Positions 16,307 through 24,080 of a DNA stretch of 64,000 bases are shown here, one piece after another. A program made the position numbers and the translations under genes. The notes beneath the pieces were generated by a model, which did not search any database, was not told where the DNA came from, and saw only the letters and a program-made list of their open reading frames with translations. This stretch comes from DATBDE01 sp036270095. GTDB lineage: Bacteria; Actinomycetota; Thermoleophilia; Solirubrobacterales; Solirubrobacteraceae. How positions within the stretch are numbered: the stretch's first letter is position 1; each line of letters starts with the position of its first letter. Location: assembly GCA_036270095.1 (NCBI GenBank), contig DATBDE010000061.1:1-64000 (forward strand). Reading direction: 5' to 3'.

Positions 16307-17277
16307 TCCCGCACCACCTCCTTGGCCGCCTTGTCGTCGCGCAGGCCGAGGTAGCGCGGGTGGCGCAGGCGGCCGTCGGCGGTCCATTCCGAGAACCCGA
16401 CCTGGGCCACGAGCTCGGGCTCGACCCAGGTCACCGCGCGCTCCTTGACCTCGTCGGCGAAGGGGCTGTCGGTGCGCTCGCGTGGTTTCAGTTGGCGGCC
16501 GAGGTCGTCCAGCGTGGCGCGGGTAAAGCCGGTGCCGACCTTGCCGGCGTACCTGAGGCGCTTGCCCTCGTAGTAGCCGACGAGCAGCGCTCCGAGCACG
16601 GTCCGGCTGCCCTTGGGCTCGGTGTAGCCGCCGATCACGAGCTCCTGCTCGGCCGCGCATTTGAACTTCAGCCAGTCATGGCTGCGGGAGTGGACGTAGG
16701 GGGTGTTGGCGCGCTTGGCGATCAGCCCCTCCCACTTGTTGCGGCACGCGTGCTCGTAGTAGGCCTCGCCTTCGCGGTTGCGGTGGGGCGTGTAGCGGAC
16801 GTTGCCGTGGAAGGCGAGCGCGCGCTTGAGCACCGCCTTGCGCGCGCGCTGCGGGAGCTGCGTCGTGTCGTTGCCGGCGACGTAGAGGACGTCGAACACG
16901 TAGTAGAAGACGCGCACGCGGTCCGGGCCGAGGCGGTGCCGCTGGGTGAGCCTGCCGAAGTCCGTGCGGTTGCCGGTGAAGGCGACGACCTCGCCGTCGA
17001 CGACGAACTCGTGCTGCTCCTCGGCGTTGAGCGCGTCGACGAGCTCCGGGTAGCGGCTGTTCTGGGAGAGGTCGTTGCGCGAGTAGAGCTGGACGCCGTC
17101 GCCGCCGCGGATGGCGAGGCAGCGGATGCCGTCGAGCTTGCGCTCGTAGATCCAGTCGGGGTCGGAGAAGCGCTCGTCGGTCAGGGTGGCCTTCATGGGG
17201 TCGGCGAAGCCGGGGACCGGGCCGGCGCGCAGCAGCGCGCGCTCGTCCGGCTTGAGCGTTGCGAACGGATCGGCCAC
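16303..17277 (-). CDS. ligD: ATP-dependent DNA ligase, LigD ligase module
   Basis: 324 residues from the GTG at 17277. Motif I ERKLDGIR carries the adenylated Lys (K47). DGEVVAF, EGLIAKR and WLKFK correspond to nucleotidyltransferase motifs III-V, and an OB-fold domain follows. It would seal broken DNA ends. Phosphoesterase, ligase and polymerase modules lie in that order on the reverse strand as three genes. No Ku gene is in this window. Confidence 0.92.
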   Translation of the reverse strand: MADPFATLKPDERALLRAGPVPGFADPMKATLTDERFSDPDWIYERKLDGIRCLAIRGGDGVQLYSRNDLSQNSRYPELVDALNAEEQHEFVVDGEVVAFTGNRTDFGRLTQRHRLGPDRVRVFYYVFDVLYVAGNDTTQLPQRARKAVLKRALAFHGNVRYTPHRNREGEAYYEHACRNKWEGLIAKRANTPYVHSRSHDWLKFKCAAEQELVIGGYTEPKGSRTVLGALLVGYYEGKRLRYAGKVGTGFTRATLDDLGRQLKPRERTDSPFADEVKERAVTWVEPELVAQVGFSEWTADGRLRHPRYLGLRDDKAAKEVVRE

Positions 17278-17315
17278 GCGTGCATTGTGGAGCGTGCGGC
17301 CGATGGGCGGCAGGC

Positions 17316-17903
17316 TCAGCCGGCGTCGTCGGCGCTTGCCTCGGCCGCGACCTCCTCGACGGTCCGGCCGGAGAGCACGGACGCGGGCTCGGTCGATACG
17401 GGGTTGCGACGGGCGTCGGCGCCCTCGCCCCGGCGTTTGATGAGGAGCCACTGCTGCTGGTCGCCGACCTTGCGCGTGCGCTGCAGGAGGTAGCCGCCGT
17501 GGAGCTTGTGGCCGTGCAGGTCGACGTTGACGTGCCCGTGCTCGAGCGCCTCCTCCATCGGCTCCTCGCTCGTGTACGGCCCGGTGTCCCAGACGATGAC
17601 GGCGCCGGCGCCGTAGTTGCCCTCGCCGATCCCGCCCTCGAAGTCGGCGTAGTCGAGCGGGTGGTCCTCGACCTCGACCGCCAGGCGCTTCTCGCGCGGG
17701 TCGGTGGACGGGCCCTTGGGCACGGCCCAGGACTTCAGGACGCCGTCGACCTCGAGGCGGAAGTCGTAGTGGAGCGTCGAGGCGCGGTGCTTCTGGATGA
17801 CGAAGATCGGCTCGTGCTTGCGGCCGCGCTTGGCGCCCTCCGGCTCGCGCGTCTTGCGGAAGTCGCGCTTGGCCCGGTAGCGCTTGAGCTTGTCGGCGGA
17901 CAT
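17316..17903 (-). CDS. ligD: LigD-type 3'-phosphoesterase
   Basis: 195 residues. The module signature is the spaced set H39, H45, D47 within KHRASTLHYDFRLE, matching the metal site of the phosphoesterase domain of LigD. DFEGGIGEGNYGAG follows. It would trim 3'-phosphate or ribonucleotide ends before ligation. It heads the split LigD series and is separated from the ligase gene by 38 bases. Confidence 0.92.
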   Translation of the reverse strand: MSADKLKRYRAKRDFRKTREPEGAKRGRKHEPIFVIQKHRASTLHYDFRLEVDGVLKSWAVPKGPSTDPREKRLAVEVEDHPLDYADFEGGIGEGNYGAGAVIVWDTGPYTSEEPMEEALEHGHVNVDLHGHKLHGGYLLQRTRKVGDQQQWLLIKRRGEGADARRNPVSTEPASVLSGRTVEEVAAEASADDAG

Positions 17904-17985
17904 GTGGGGATCTTCCTACCCCCGTCCACAGACTCGGCGCAGACCGCGGTTGTTCCGTCACACGCCCCGCGGGACATTGCCTTGC

Positions 17986-18165
17986 GTGGCAACCATCGAG
18001 CAGCTGCTGGCCGCGGAGCGCGCGGTGCGGGACCTCATCGAGCGGGAGGGGCTCGAGCCACCCGACGCGGTCGAGTGGTGGGAAGAGAGCGTCGCGTTGC
18101 GCTGGAACGAACGGAAGGTGGTGATCGTCATCGACTGCGTTTCGGCGGGTGGCATCGAGGCGTAG
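17986..18165 (+). CDS. Small hypothetical protein
   Basis: 59 residues from a GTG at 17986. An amphipathic helix (EQLLAAERAVRDLIEREGL) is followed by beta-like segments (VEWWEESVALRWNERKVVIVID). It fills the space between the divergent phosphoesterase and the next forward gene. I do not recognise it. Confidence 0.5.
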   Translation: MATIEQLLAAERAVRDLIEREGLEPPDAVEWWEESVALRWNERKVVIVIDCVSAGGIEA

Positions 18166-18168
18166 CCT
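18163..18168 (+). promoter_or_regulatory. -10-like element (TAGCCT) for the 259-residue protein
   Basis: TAGCCT ends 6 bases before the ATG at 18175 and overlaps the stop of the preceding small gene. Confidence 0.45.
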
Positions 18169-18174
18169 CGGTTC

Positions 18175-18954
18175 ATGCGCCTGTTCGGGCCCAGGGTCAA
18201 CGCGGACGGCCAGCGCCACGCCGACGTGTACGTGCCGCCGGCCCGGGACGAGATCGACCTGCGCTTTGCCGACGGCACCGCGACCGGGTTCACGTTGTCC
18301 GCCGACCGGCTCGCCTACCGCGACGGCCGCGGGCAGGACGGCTGCGTGCGGCTCGATTTCCACGAGCGCGTGGGCTCCGACGCGGGCGACCTGGCCTTCG
18401 CGCGCGGTGGCAACGGGTTCGTCGACGCCCAGAACGTCAAGTACGGGCATGTCGCGGTCGCCGATCTCGCGGCCGACCCCGGGCGGCCGTCGTCGAGCGG
18501 CGGAGGGCGCGGTGATGCGGCCAAGGTGGACGGGAGCGCGGGCTCCTACGCGGTCGTGGTGGAGTCGATCCCGCCCGCCCTGCACTACAAGCGGCCGCAG
18601 GACACGCGCATGGGCTCGAACGCCGGTGCCAAGTGGCTGCACTACGGCGACCCCGGCTCCGACCAGGGCGACCGCCACGACGTCCACTACTCCTACCTGC
18701 TGTGGAGCTTCCTCAACGCTCGCGGCGGCGGAATGGTGCGGGCGCTGCTGGCCGAGGGCCAGGCGGTGTGGCCGTGCGCGGTCGACCCGCTCGAGCTGCC
18801 CGCCTACGACGGCGACGGCCGCGTCAACGGCTCGGTGACCGGCCGGTACGTGGCGACCGAGGTCGCGGGCGGCTGGCTGTACGGCTGGATGGCCTGGAGC
18901 CACCGCTCCGGCGACGCCGAGCCGGTGGCCCACGTGGGGCCGTCGGCGCGCTGA
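18175..18954 (+). CDS. Hypothetical protein, 259 residues
   Basis: No signal peptide or membrane helix. The sequence is rich in Gly, Asp and aromatic residues (VNADGQRHADVYVPP, HYGDPGSDQGDRHDVHYSY, GGWLYGWMAWSHRS), suggesting a beta-rich soluble protein. Family not recognised. The last 151 bases are antisense to the extended 3' end of the reverse-strand glycosyltransferase, and its stop lies in the first copy of the 48-bp repeat. Confidence 0.65.
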   Translation: MRLFGPRVNADGQRHADVYVPPARDEIDLRFADGTATGFTLSADRLAYRDGRGQDGCVRLDFHERVGSDAGDLAFARGGNGFVDAQNVKYGHVAVADLAADPGRPSSSGGGRGDAAKVDGSAGSYAVVVESIPPALHYKRPQDTRMGSNAGAKWLHYGDPGSDQGDRHDVHYSYLLWSFLNARGGGMVRALLAEGQAVWPCAVDPLELPAYDGDGRVNGSVTGRYVATEVAGGWLYGWMAWSHRSGDAEPVAHVGPSAR

Positions 18955-19790
18955 TCGTCGAGCAAGCGCACCCGCCGCGCCAGCTCCGCCCGCGCGACCT
19001 GATCGTCGAGCAAGCGCACCCGCCGCGCCAGCTCCGCCCGCGCGACCTGATCGTCGAGCGGCCGCGGGAAGGGGTAATAGCGGTGACGCTCGCGGTACGG
19101 CTCGGCCTGTCGCATCGCGTTGAACCCCGCCCCGGTGACGACCGCGGCCGCGCTCCCGAACAGCGCCGACGCCGGATGGACGTCGAGGTCCTCGCCGCCC
19201 GGCCGCGCCACGCGCACGGGGTACCCGGTGCTCGCAGCCAGCGCGCACAGCGCGCGCACTTCGTGCTCCGGCCCGGCGTGCACGACCAGCGCCGATCCCG
19301 CCGCGTCATCGCGCGCCGGCGCCGGTGGATCGACGAGCGTGAGCGGGACCATTCGCGCGCTCGCGGCCGCGAGCGCAGAGCGATGGTCGCCGCGGAGCGG
19401 CTCGACCACGAACGTTGTCTCGATCCGCGATAGCGGCCCGTCCAGCCGCCGCGCGTACCGGCTCCACCGCACGAGCCGCGCCACGTGGTCGATGGGCACG
19501 CCGGGATCGCGGAGCTCGCCCAGGACCCCGGCGGGGAACGCGTCGACCACGAGCCGCTCGGGCCGCAGCCCCGCGACCAGGTCGGCCAGCCAGCGCCGCA
19601 GCGCGGCGCGGTCGCCTTCCAGCGCCTCCGGCACGCGGATCACGGGCACGTCGCCCACGACCCGCCGGTCGGCCGCGAAGCGCGACGCGGTGACGACCGC
19701 CGCCCGGTCGCTGACGCTCAGCGTGTGCAGCACCGCGCGAGCCCGCACGAGATGCCCGAGCCCGCCGCCGATGGCGTAGTAGAGGATCAC
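18804..19790 (-). CDS. MurG/GT28-like glycosyltransferase with repeat-extended C-terminus
   Basis: 328 residues from a GTG overlapping the upstream glycosyltransferase stop. GGGLGHLVRA near the N-terminus and GAGFNAMRQAEPYR near residue 215 are the donor and acceptor loops of GT-B enzymes like MurG. After YYPFPRP the protein carries two exact copies of a 16-residue unit (LDDQVARAELARRVRL) and part of a third, then about 50 residues read antisense to the opposite gene. The native end was probably near the first unit. Sugar donor unknown. Confidence 0.75.
   Translation of the reverse strand: MILYYAIGGGLGHLVRARAVLHTLSVSDRAAVVTASRFAADRRVVGDVPVIRVPEALEGDRAALRRWLADLVAGLRPERLVVDAFPAGVLGELRDPGVPIDHVARLVRWSRYARRLDGPLSRIETTFVVEPLRGDHRSALAAASARMVPLTLVDPPAPARDDAAGSALVVHAGPEHEVRALCALAASTGYPVRVARPGGEDLDVHPASALFGSAAAVVTGAGFNAMRQAEPYRERHRYYPFPRPLDDQVARAELARRVRLLDDQVARAELARRVRLLDDQRADGPTWATGSASPERWLQAIQPYSQPPATSVATYRPVTEPLTRPSPS
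18951..19058. repeat. 48-bp direct tandem repeat, two full copies plus 12 bases
   Basis: Units start at 18951, 18999 and 19047, and the two full copies are identical. The unit length is a multiple of three, so the glycosyltransferase frame is kept. Identical copies suggest a recent duplication. Length may vary between strains. Confidence 0.9.
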
Positions 19791-20974
19791 GGCGCCGCCC
19801 GGCGCAGCGGCGTCGGCGCGGTCGTCGGCAGCGTCTCGGCCAAGAGCTCCGCGTAGCGCGCGGCCTCGACGCGCTGGTCGAGCTCGCGCACGGCCAGCTC
19901 TCGCGCGGCCGCCCCGAGCGACGCCAGACGCGACGCCGGCCACGCCACCGCCCGCTCGATCGCCCAGCTGCAGCCGCTGTCGTCGCCGGGCTCGAACAGC
20001 AGCGCCGTGCGGTCGTCCTCGAGCCAGTCGGCCATCCCGCCCACCCGCGACGCCATCAGGGGAACGCCGAGCGCGGCCGCCTCGACCATCACGTTGGGCA
20101 TGCCGTCGTAGAAGCTCGGCAGCACGATCACGTCGCAGGCCAGGTAGCGGTGGATGAGCTCGTACCGGTCCGCGAACGGCTGCACCGAGACCGAGATCCC
20201 CTCGCCGTGGTCGGCCAGCCACGCCTCCATGTCCGGGTCGATCCAGCCGGACAGGAGGACATGGACGTCGCCCGCACGCCCGGACCGCCGCAGCGCGTCG
20301 AGGAAGAAGGCCCCGCCCTTCTTGCGCTTGAGCTGGCCGAACAGCCCGAGCACGCGTCGCCCGGCCGCCACGTTCGCCGCCCGCCACGCCTCGGCCCGCA
20401 CACGGTCGGAGGGCAGCGGCGCGAAGCGCTCCAGATCGATTCCGTTCGGCACCCGCACCACCCGCCGGCCCGGATGCAGCGCCGCGATCCGCTCCACCTT
20501 GTCCTGCGAGACCGCGCACACCAGAGCGGCACGCGCGAGCGCCTCCCCGAGCACGTCGCGTCGCCGCGGCGTGAACAGGTTCGCGTCGAAGTCGTTGCCC
20601 CGGATCAGCGTGACGAGCGGGACCCCGAGCCAGGCCGCGAAGATCGGCCCAGCGAGCAGCGGCAGATACCCGCCGAAGGCGACAACGTGGGTGAGCGGCG
20701 CCACCTCACCGCCGCGCGGCGACGAGCGCCGCTCGCGCTCCACCCGTGACAACGCGTTCCATGCCAGGTTCAACGCGTGCGCAGGGTCGTCCTCGATCGG
20801 CCACGCCCAGTACCGCCCGCCCTCCTGCTCCTCGAAGCGCGCGCTCGCACCGAGCCGCCGCACCAGATGCCCGACGTCCACGGTGACCCCGGCAGCGCGC
20901 AGCGACCGCACGATCCGGTCGCACGACTCGGCCATGCCTCCGCGCGAGGGCGGATACGTCTCCGTCAGCCACAA
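19787..20974 (-). CDS. Glycosyltransferase family 4
   Basis: 395 residues from a TTG at 20974. This start is chosen because the preceding gene ends at 20985 and the conserved N-terminal TETYPPSRGGMAESC begins just after it. GT4 features include the acceptor-side GGMAE loop, GLFGQLKRKKG and the donor-binding PSFYDGMPNVMVEAAALG. It is probably cytoplasmic and retaining. It overlaps the next glycosyltransferase by 4 bases, so the two act in one pathway. Confidence 0.85.
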   Translation of the reverse strand: MWLTETYPPSRGGMAESCDRIVRSLRAAGVTVDVGHLVRRLGASARFEEQEGGRYWAWPIEDDPAHALNLAWNALSRVERERRSSPRGGEVAPLTHVVAFGGYLPLLAGPIFAAWLGVPLVTLIRGNDFDANLFTPRRRDVLGEALARAALVCAVSQDKVERIAALHPGRRVVRVPNGIDLERFAPLPSDRVRAEAWRAANVAAGRRVLGLFGQLKRKKGGAFFLDALRRSGRAGDVHVLLSGWIDPDMEAWLADHGEGISVSVQPFADRYELIHRYLACDVIVLPSFYDGMPNVMVEAAALGVPLMASRVGGMADWLEDDRTALLFEPGDDSGCSWAIERAVAWPASRLASLGAAARELAVRELDQRVEAARYAELLAETLPTTAPTPLRRAAP

Positions 20975-20984
20975 CGGCCGCGGG

Positions 20985-21464
20985 CTAGGAGTCCCCGAAA
21001 CCGCCCCCGTCGTCGTCATCGTCGTCGTCGAAGTAGCGGTACCCGTAGTCGTTGTAGTACGGGTCGTACGTGCCCCACCACCAGGGGTAGTAGCCCCAGT
21101 CGCTGTAGTAGCGGCGGCGGTAGCGGTAGGGGTACTCGCGGGAGAGGACCGCGTCCTCGTCCTCGACGTCGGGCTGCCCGAGCGCCGCACGCGCTGCGGC
21201 CTGTTGCTGCGCCGGCGTGTGTTGCTGCGCGGCAGCCGCACCCGCCGCGCCCGCCGCGGCCTGCTGACCCGGCTGCGCGCCCGGCGTCTGCCCCTCCTCC
21301 TGCTTGGCCGAACACTCGACGCACACGCGCGTGTCCACCCGCGGCGCCAGGTGCTGGTCGCACACCCGCCGCGTGCAGAGCTGGCACGAGGTCGTGGCCG
21401 GATTCCCGCAATCGCGAAGGGTGAAGAACCCGCGCTTGCAGGCGCACATGTCGAGCGTGGTCAT
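20985..21464 (-). CDS. Cys-rich zinc-binding-like protein with Tyr-rich and poly-Asp tail
   Basis: 159 residues. The N-terminal 55 residues hold eight Cys and one His in a CxC...C...CxxC...CxxH...CxxC layout, like B-box or other treble-clef zinc modules. A Gln/Ala-rich linker follows, then a segment dominated by Tyr, Trp and Arg (YPYRYRRRYYSDWGYYPWWW) and a run of seven Asp. No family recognised. It is coupled by ATGA to the membrane protein upstream and sits between two glycosyltransferases. Confidence 0.7.
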   Translation of the reverse strand: MTTLDMCACKRGFFTLRDCGNPATTSCQLCTRRVCDQHLAPRVDTRVCVECSAKQEEGQTPGAQPGQQAAAGAAGAAAAQQHTPAQQQAAARAALGQPDVEDEDAVLSREYPYRYRRRYYSDWGYYPWWWGTYDPYYNDYGYRYFDDDDDDDGGGFGDS

Positions 21465-22306
21465 CCGGCGAGCTTCTTCCGCCGCGTCGGCTTCACGCGC
21501 TCGTAGGAGGCGGCGATCATGTCGACGAGGTGCCGGGGGTCGAGCGCTGTCTGCGCCGACGGCGACTTGATCGTCCGCCTTGTGCGGACCACGGTCTTGG
21601 AGTCCGGGCCGCCGTCCTTGACCTTCGCCTTCTTGAGCTGGCGGTCGGGCCCGCTCGTGCCCTCGGCCGTGTCGTAGAGCTTGTCGGTGAAGGTGACGAT
21701 GACGTCGAGGTTCGTCTTCTTCTTGTTCTTCGTCTTCGTCTTGACCTTGCCCCGCGGGTTGCGCTTCGTCTTGCGCTGCGAGCGCACGTAGTCGGTGGCG
21801 ATCCACTGCACCTGTGTGCCGTCGACGAACGCCGCGCCGCCGGCGCACCACGGATCCATGTAGTAGGTGTCGATGATGCGGTAGTAGCGGCCGCGCGAGT
21901 AGGGCTGGCTCTTGCCCGTCTCCTTCTCGTTCATGATCGCTCCGCGCATATCGAGCCGGAGGTGGAGCGAGCCGTCGTCGCTGCAGTCCTCGCGCAGGAT
22001 CGGCGCCACCCCGGTGACGAACTCCAACGGCGTGCGGTTGACGTCCAGCTTCTTCGTGAACCGGTAGTTCGGCAAGAGGACGAGCTCTGCGACGATCACC
22101 GCCACCGCGATCGCCGCGCCCGCGATCGGGTTGATCGCGACGGCGATGATCGCGAGGATGAACCCGCCGATCCCGATGCCGAGCATCCACCCGCCGAGCC
22201 GGCTGCGGAGCTTGTCGGCCTCGGCGTCGTAGGCGGCCAGCGGAGCGAGCAGGCGCACCCAGTCGCCCGCGGTGCGCTCGGCGTCGATCTGCTTGGTCTG
22301 CAGCAA
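21461..22306 (-). CDS. Membrane protein with Lys-rich segment, unknown
   Basis: 281 residues if the TTG at 22306 is the start. The frame continues upstream to the previous stop with RRSFRDLEAEQQQ, so the true start may be a rarer codon up to about 22350. Two hydrophobic helices (WMLGIGIGGFILAIIAVAI and AGAAIAVAVIVAELVLL) come near the N-terminus. A long soluble part follows with a Lys/Thr/Asn run (KTKTKNKKKTN) and the blocks GRYYRIIDTYYMDPWC and DKLYDTAEG. I do not recognise it. Confidence 0.65.
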   Translation of the reverse strand: MLQTKQIDAERTAGDWVRLLAPLAAYDAEADKLRSRLGGWMLGIGIGGFILAIIAVAINPIAGAAIAVAVIVAELVLLPNYRFTKKLDVNRTPLEFVTGVAPILREDCSDDGSLHLRLDMRGAIMNEKETGKSQPYSRGRYYRIIDTYYMDPWCAGGAAFVDGTQVQWIATDYVRSQRKTKRNPRGKVKTKTKNKKKTNLDVIVTFTDKLYDTAEGTSGPDRQLKKAKVKDGGPDSKTVVRTRRTIKSPSAQTALDPRHLVDMIAASYERVKPTRRKKLAG

Positions 22307-22353
22307 CTGCTGCTGCTCGGCCTCGAGGTCGCGGAAGCTGCGGCGGATTCCCG

Positions 22354-23553
22354 CTATGTGAGGCTCCCTTCCGGCACGCTGGCGCCAATCCAACCAGGTT
22401 CCAGGGATGCGTACACGTCCCCCAGCGCCGCGACCGACGCGTCCCACGAGAACCGCTGCGCCACGCGCGTCCGACCGGCCGCGCCCATGGTCGCCGCGCG
22501 GTCGGGGAAGTCGAGCAGCATGCGCACCGCGCGGGCGATCTCGCCGGGTCGATCGGCGGCCACGAGCAGGCCCTGCTCGCCATCCTCCATCAGCTGCCGC
22601 ACGACCGGCAGGTCGGAGGCCACGACCGGCACGCCCGACGCCATCGACTCGAGCACCTTCAGCGGCGCACACCCCTGCGCGACGTTGCGCGAGCAGTCGC
22701 GCAGCGGCGCCAGTGACGCGACGGCGTGCTCACGCCAGGGCGCGAGCTCCGCTTCGGGCAGCGCGAACTGCCAGTGCACGCGCTCCTCGACCCCCAGCCG
22801 CGCGGCGAGCCTGCGGTACGGCTTGGCCTTGCGCCGGTGCACCGAGGCGCACACGACGAGCGCCAGGTCCTCGAGGTCGTCGTTCAGCAGCGCCAACGCG
22901 CGCAGCGCGGTATCGAGGCCCTGCCAGGGCTGGAGCGCGCCGAAGTACAGGAGGTAGCGCGCCGGGGCGCCCTCGGGGCGAGGCGTCGGGGCCGGCAGGT
23001 CGGCCCCGTTGGGGGTCACGTGGATGCGGGCCGGCGACACTCCGCGGCGCTCCAGCGCCGCCGCGATCACCGGCGACGGCACGACGATGGCGTCGGCCGC
23101 GTCCAGGCAGCGCTGCTCGACCTCGGCGATGCGCTCGAGCGTCCCCCTCGGGATCCCCGGGTGCAGGTAGGGGAGCTCGACCGACGGCAGCCCGTTGACC
23201 TCGTAGACCGTGGCAACGTCGCGCTGGATAACGGCCATGCCGCTCCAGGGGTCGCGGAAGTGCGCGAGCCGCAGCGCGGCGCCGTCCTGGTCGAGCAGCG
23301 CCTCGAGCCGCGCGCTGAACGCGAGCGCCCGCTCCAGGTAGTTGGGCGTGGCGCGCGAGTAGCGGACGATCTCGACCTCGCCTTCGCGCTGGTACGGCGG
23401 CAGCCCGTCGCCACCGAGCACGTAGAGCAGGCCGCCGCCGGCGCGCGCGAACAGCGCCCGGGCGAAGCGATCGATGTGCACCGCGCTGCCCTTCCGCGAC
23501 GGGAAGCGGTCGAACGACGCGTACAGCGCCTCGTGTGAACGCGCGAGCGGCAA
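22354..23553 (-). CDS. Glycosyltransferase family 4
   Basis: 399 residues from a TTG at 23553, chosen because a -10-like TAGGCT lies 10 bases before it and the frame upstream runs into the divergent gene. GT4 hallmarks are HVTPNGADLP, LLYFGALQPWQGLDT, and the donor site CAPLKVLESMASGVPVVAS. It heads a five-gene reverse operon with two further glycosyltransferases and two unknown proteins. The linkage made is unknown. Confidence 0.83.
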   Translation of the reverse strand: MPLARSHEALYASFDRFPSRKGSAVHIDRFARALFARAGGGLLYVLGGDGLPPYQREGEVEIVRYSRATPNYLERALAFSARLEALLDQDGAALRLAHFRDPWSGMAVIQRDVATVYEVNGLPSVELPYLHPGIPRGTLERIAEVEQRCLDAADAIVVPSPVIAAALERRGVSPARIHVTPNGADLPAPTPRPEGAPARYLLYFGALQPWQGLDTALRALALLNDDLEDLALVVCASVHRRKAKPYRRLAARLGVEERVHWQFALPEAELAPWREHAVASLAPLRDCSRNVAQGCAPLKVLESMASGVPVVASDLPVVRQLMEDGEQGLLVAADRPGEIARAVRMLLDFPDRAATMGAAGRTRVAQRFSWDASVAALGDVYASLEPGWIGASVPEGSLT

Positions 23554-23558
23554 GCGGT

Positions 23559-23580
23559 GGGCGAGCCTATAGGCTCGCCC
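23559..23580. promoter_or_regulatory. Perfect 22-bp palindrome carrying back-to-back -10 elements
   Basis: Each 11-base arm reads GGGCGAGCCTA inward, meeting at the centre TATA. TAGGCT is present on both strands: 23570-23575, 7 bases before the ATG at 23583, and 23569-23564, 10 bases before the TTG at 23553. It could be a symmetric bidirectional promoter, a repressor operator, or both. Confidence 0.55.
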
Positions 23581-23582
23581 AC

Positions 23583-24017
23583 ATGCGCAAGCTCGGGGTC
23601 GGACTGGCGGGCGCGGCGGTCCTGATCGCCGGCTGCGGGGGCGGCGGAACGGACCGCAAGGTGACGCTGTCGATCTCCGGTAGCGGCCGTAACGTGAACA
23701 TGACCGCGTGCGGCAAGCAGGAGCCGTTCCAGCTCTACGCCAAGGCGCCCGCACGCGTGACCTACGCGGGCACGGTGAGCCCGGCACCGGACGGCCGCTG
23801 GAAGGTGAAAGTCAAGCTCAAGCGCTGCGAGACCAACGGCAACTTCCAGGACGTCTCGGGCGAGCAGAAGATCGTCGGTCAGCCCGGCGGCAAGTTCTCG
23901 GGCGAGATCCCGGTGCCCGAGAACGGCGCGTACTCGATCCGCGCGCGGTTCCAGAGCGACAACCGGCCGCAGAGCGACAAGCTGTACCTCAAGGTCGGCA
24001 GTAGCCCTCCGGGTTGA
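23583..24017 (+). CDS. Putative lipoprotein
   Basis: 144 residues. A short Arg/Lys start and hydrophobic run end in the lipobox LIAGC (Cys18). The rest is a small beta-rich domain (KVTLSISGSG, GRWKVKVKLKRC, FSGEIPVPENGAYSIRARF) resembling immunoglobulin-like or Ca-binding beta sandwiches. Exported and membrane-anchored by prediction. Function unknown. Confidence 0.75.
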   Translation: MRKLGVGLAGAAVLIAGCGGGGTDRKVTLSISGSGRNVNMTACGKQEPFQLYAKAPARVTYAGTVSPAPDGRWKVKVKLKRCETNGNFQDVSGEQKIVGQPGGKFSGEIPVPENGAYSIRARFQSDNRPQSDKLYLKVGSSPPG

Positions 24018-24064
24018 GACGGAAACGACACCAGACGGACACTGAAGGGGGCCGCCGGGTGAAT

Positions 24065-24070
24065 TAGGGT
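24065..24070 (+). promoter_or_regulatory. -10-like element (TAGGGT)
   Basis: TAGGGT lies 10 bases before the ATG at 24081. Confidence 0.4.
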
Positions 24071-24080
24071 CGCTCGTGCG

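Noticed and set aside
18951..19058. CRISPR array
   Set aside because: The 48-base units are directly adjacent with no spacers and lie in a coding frame.
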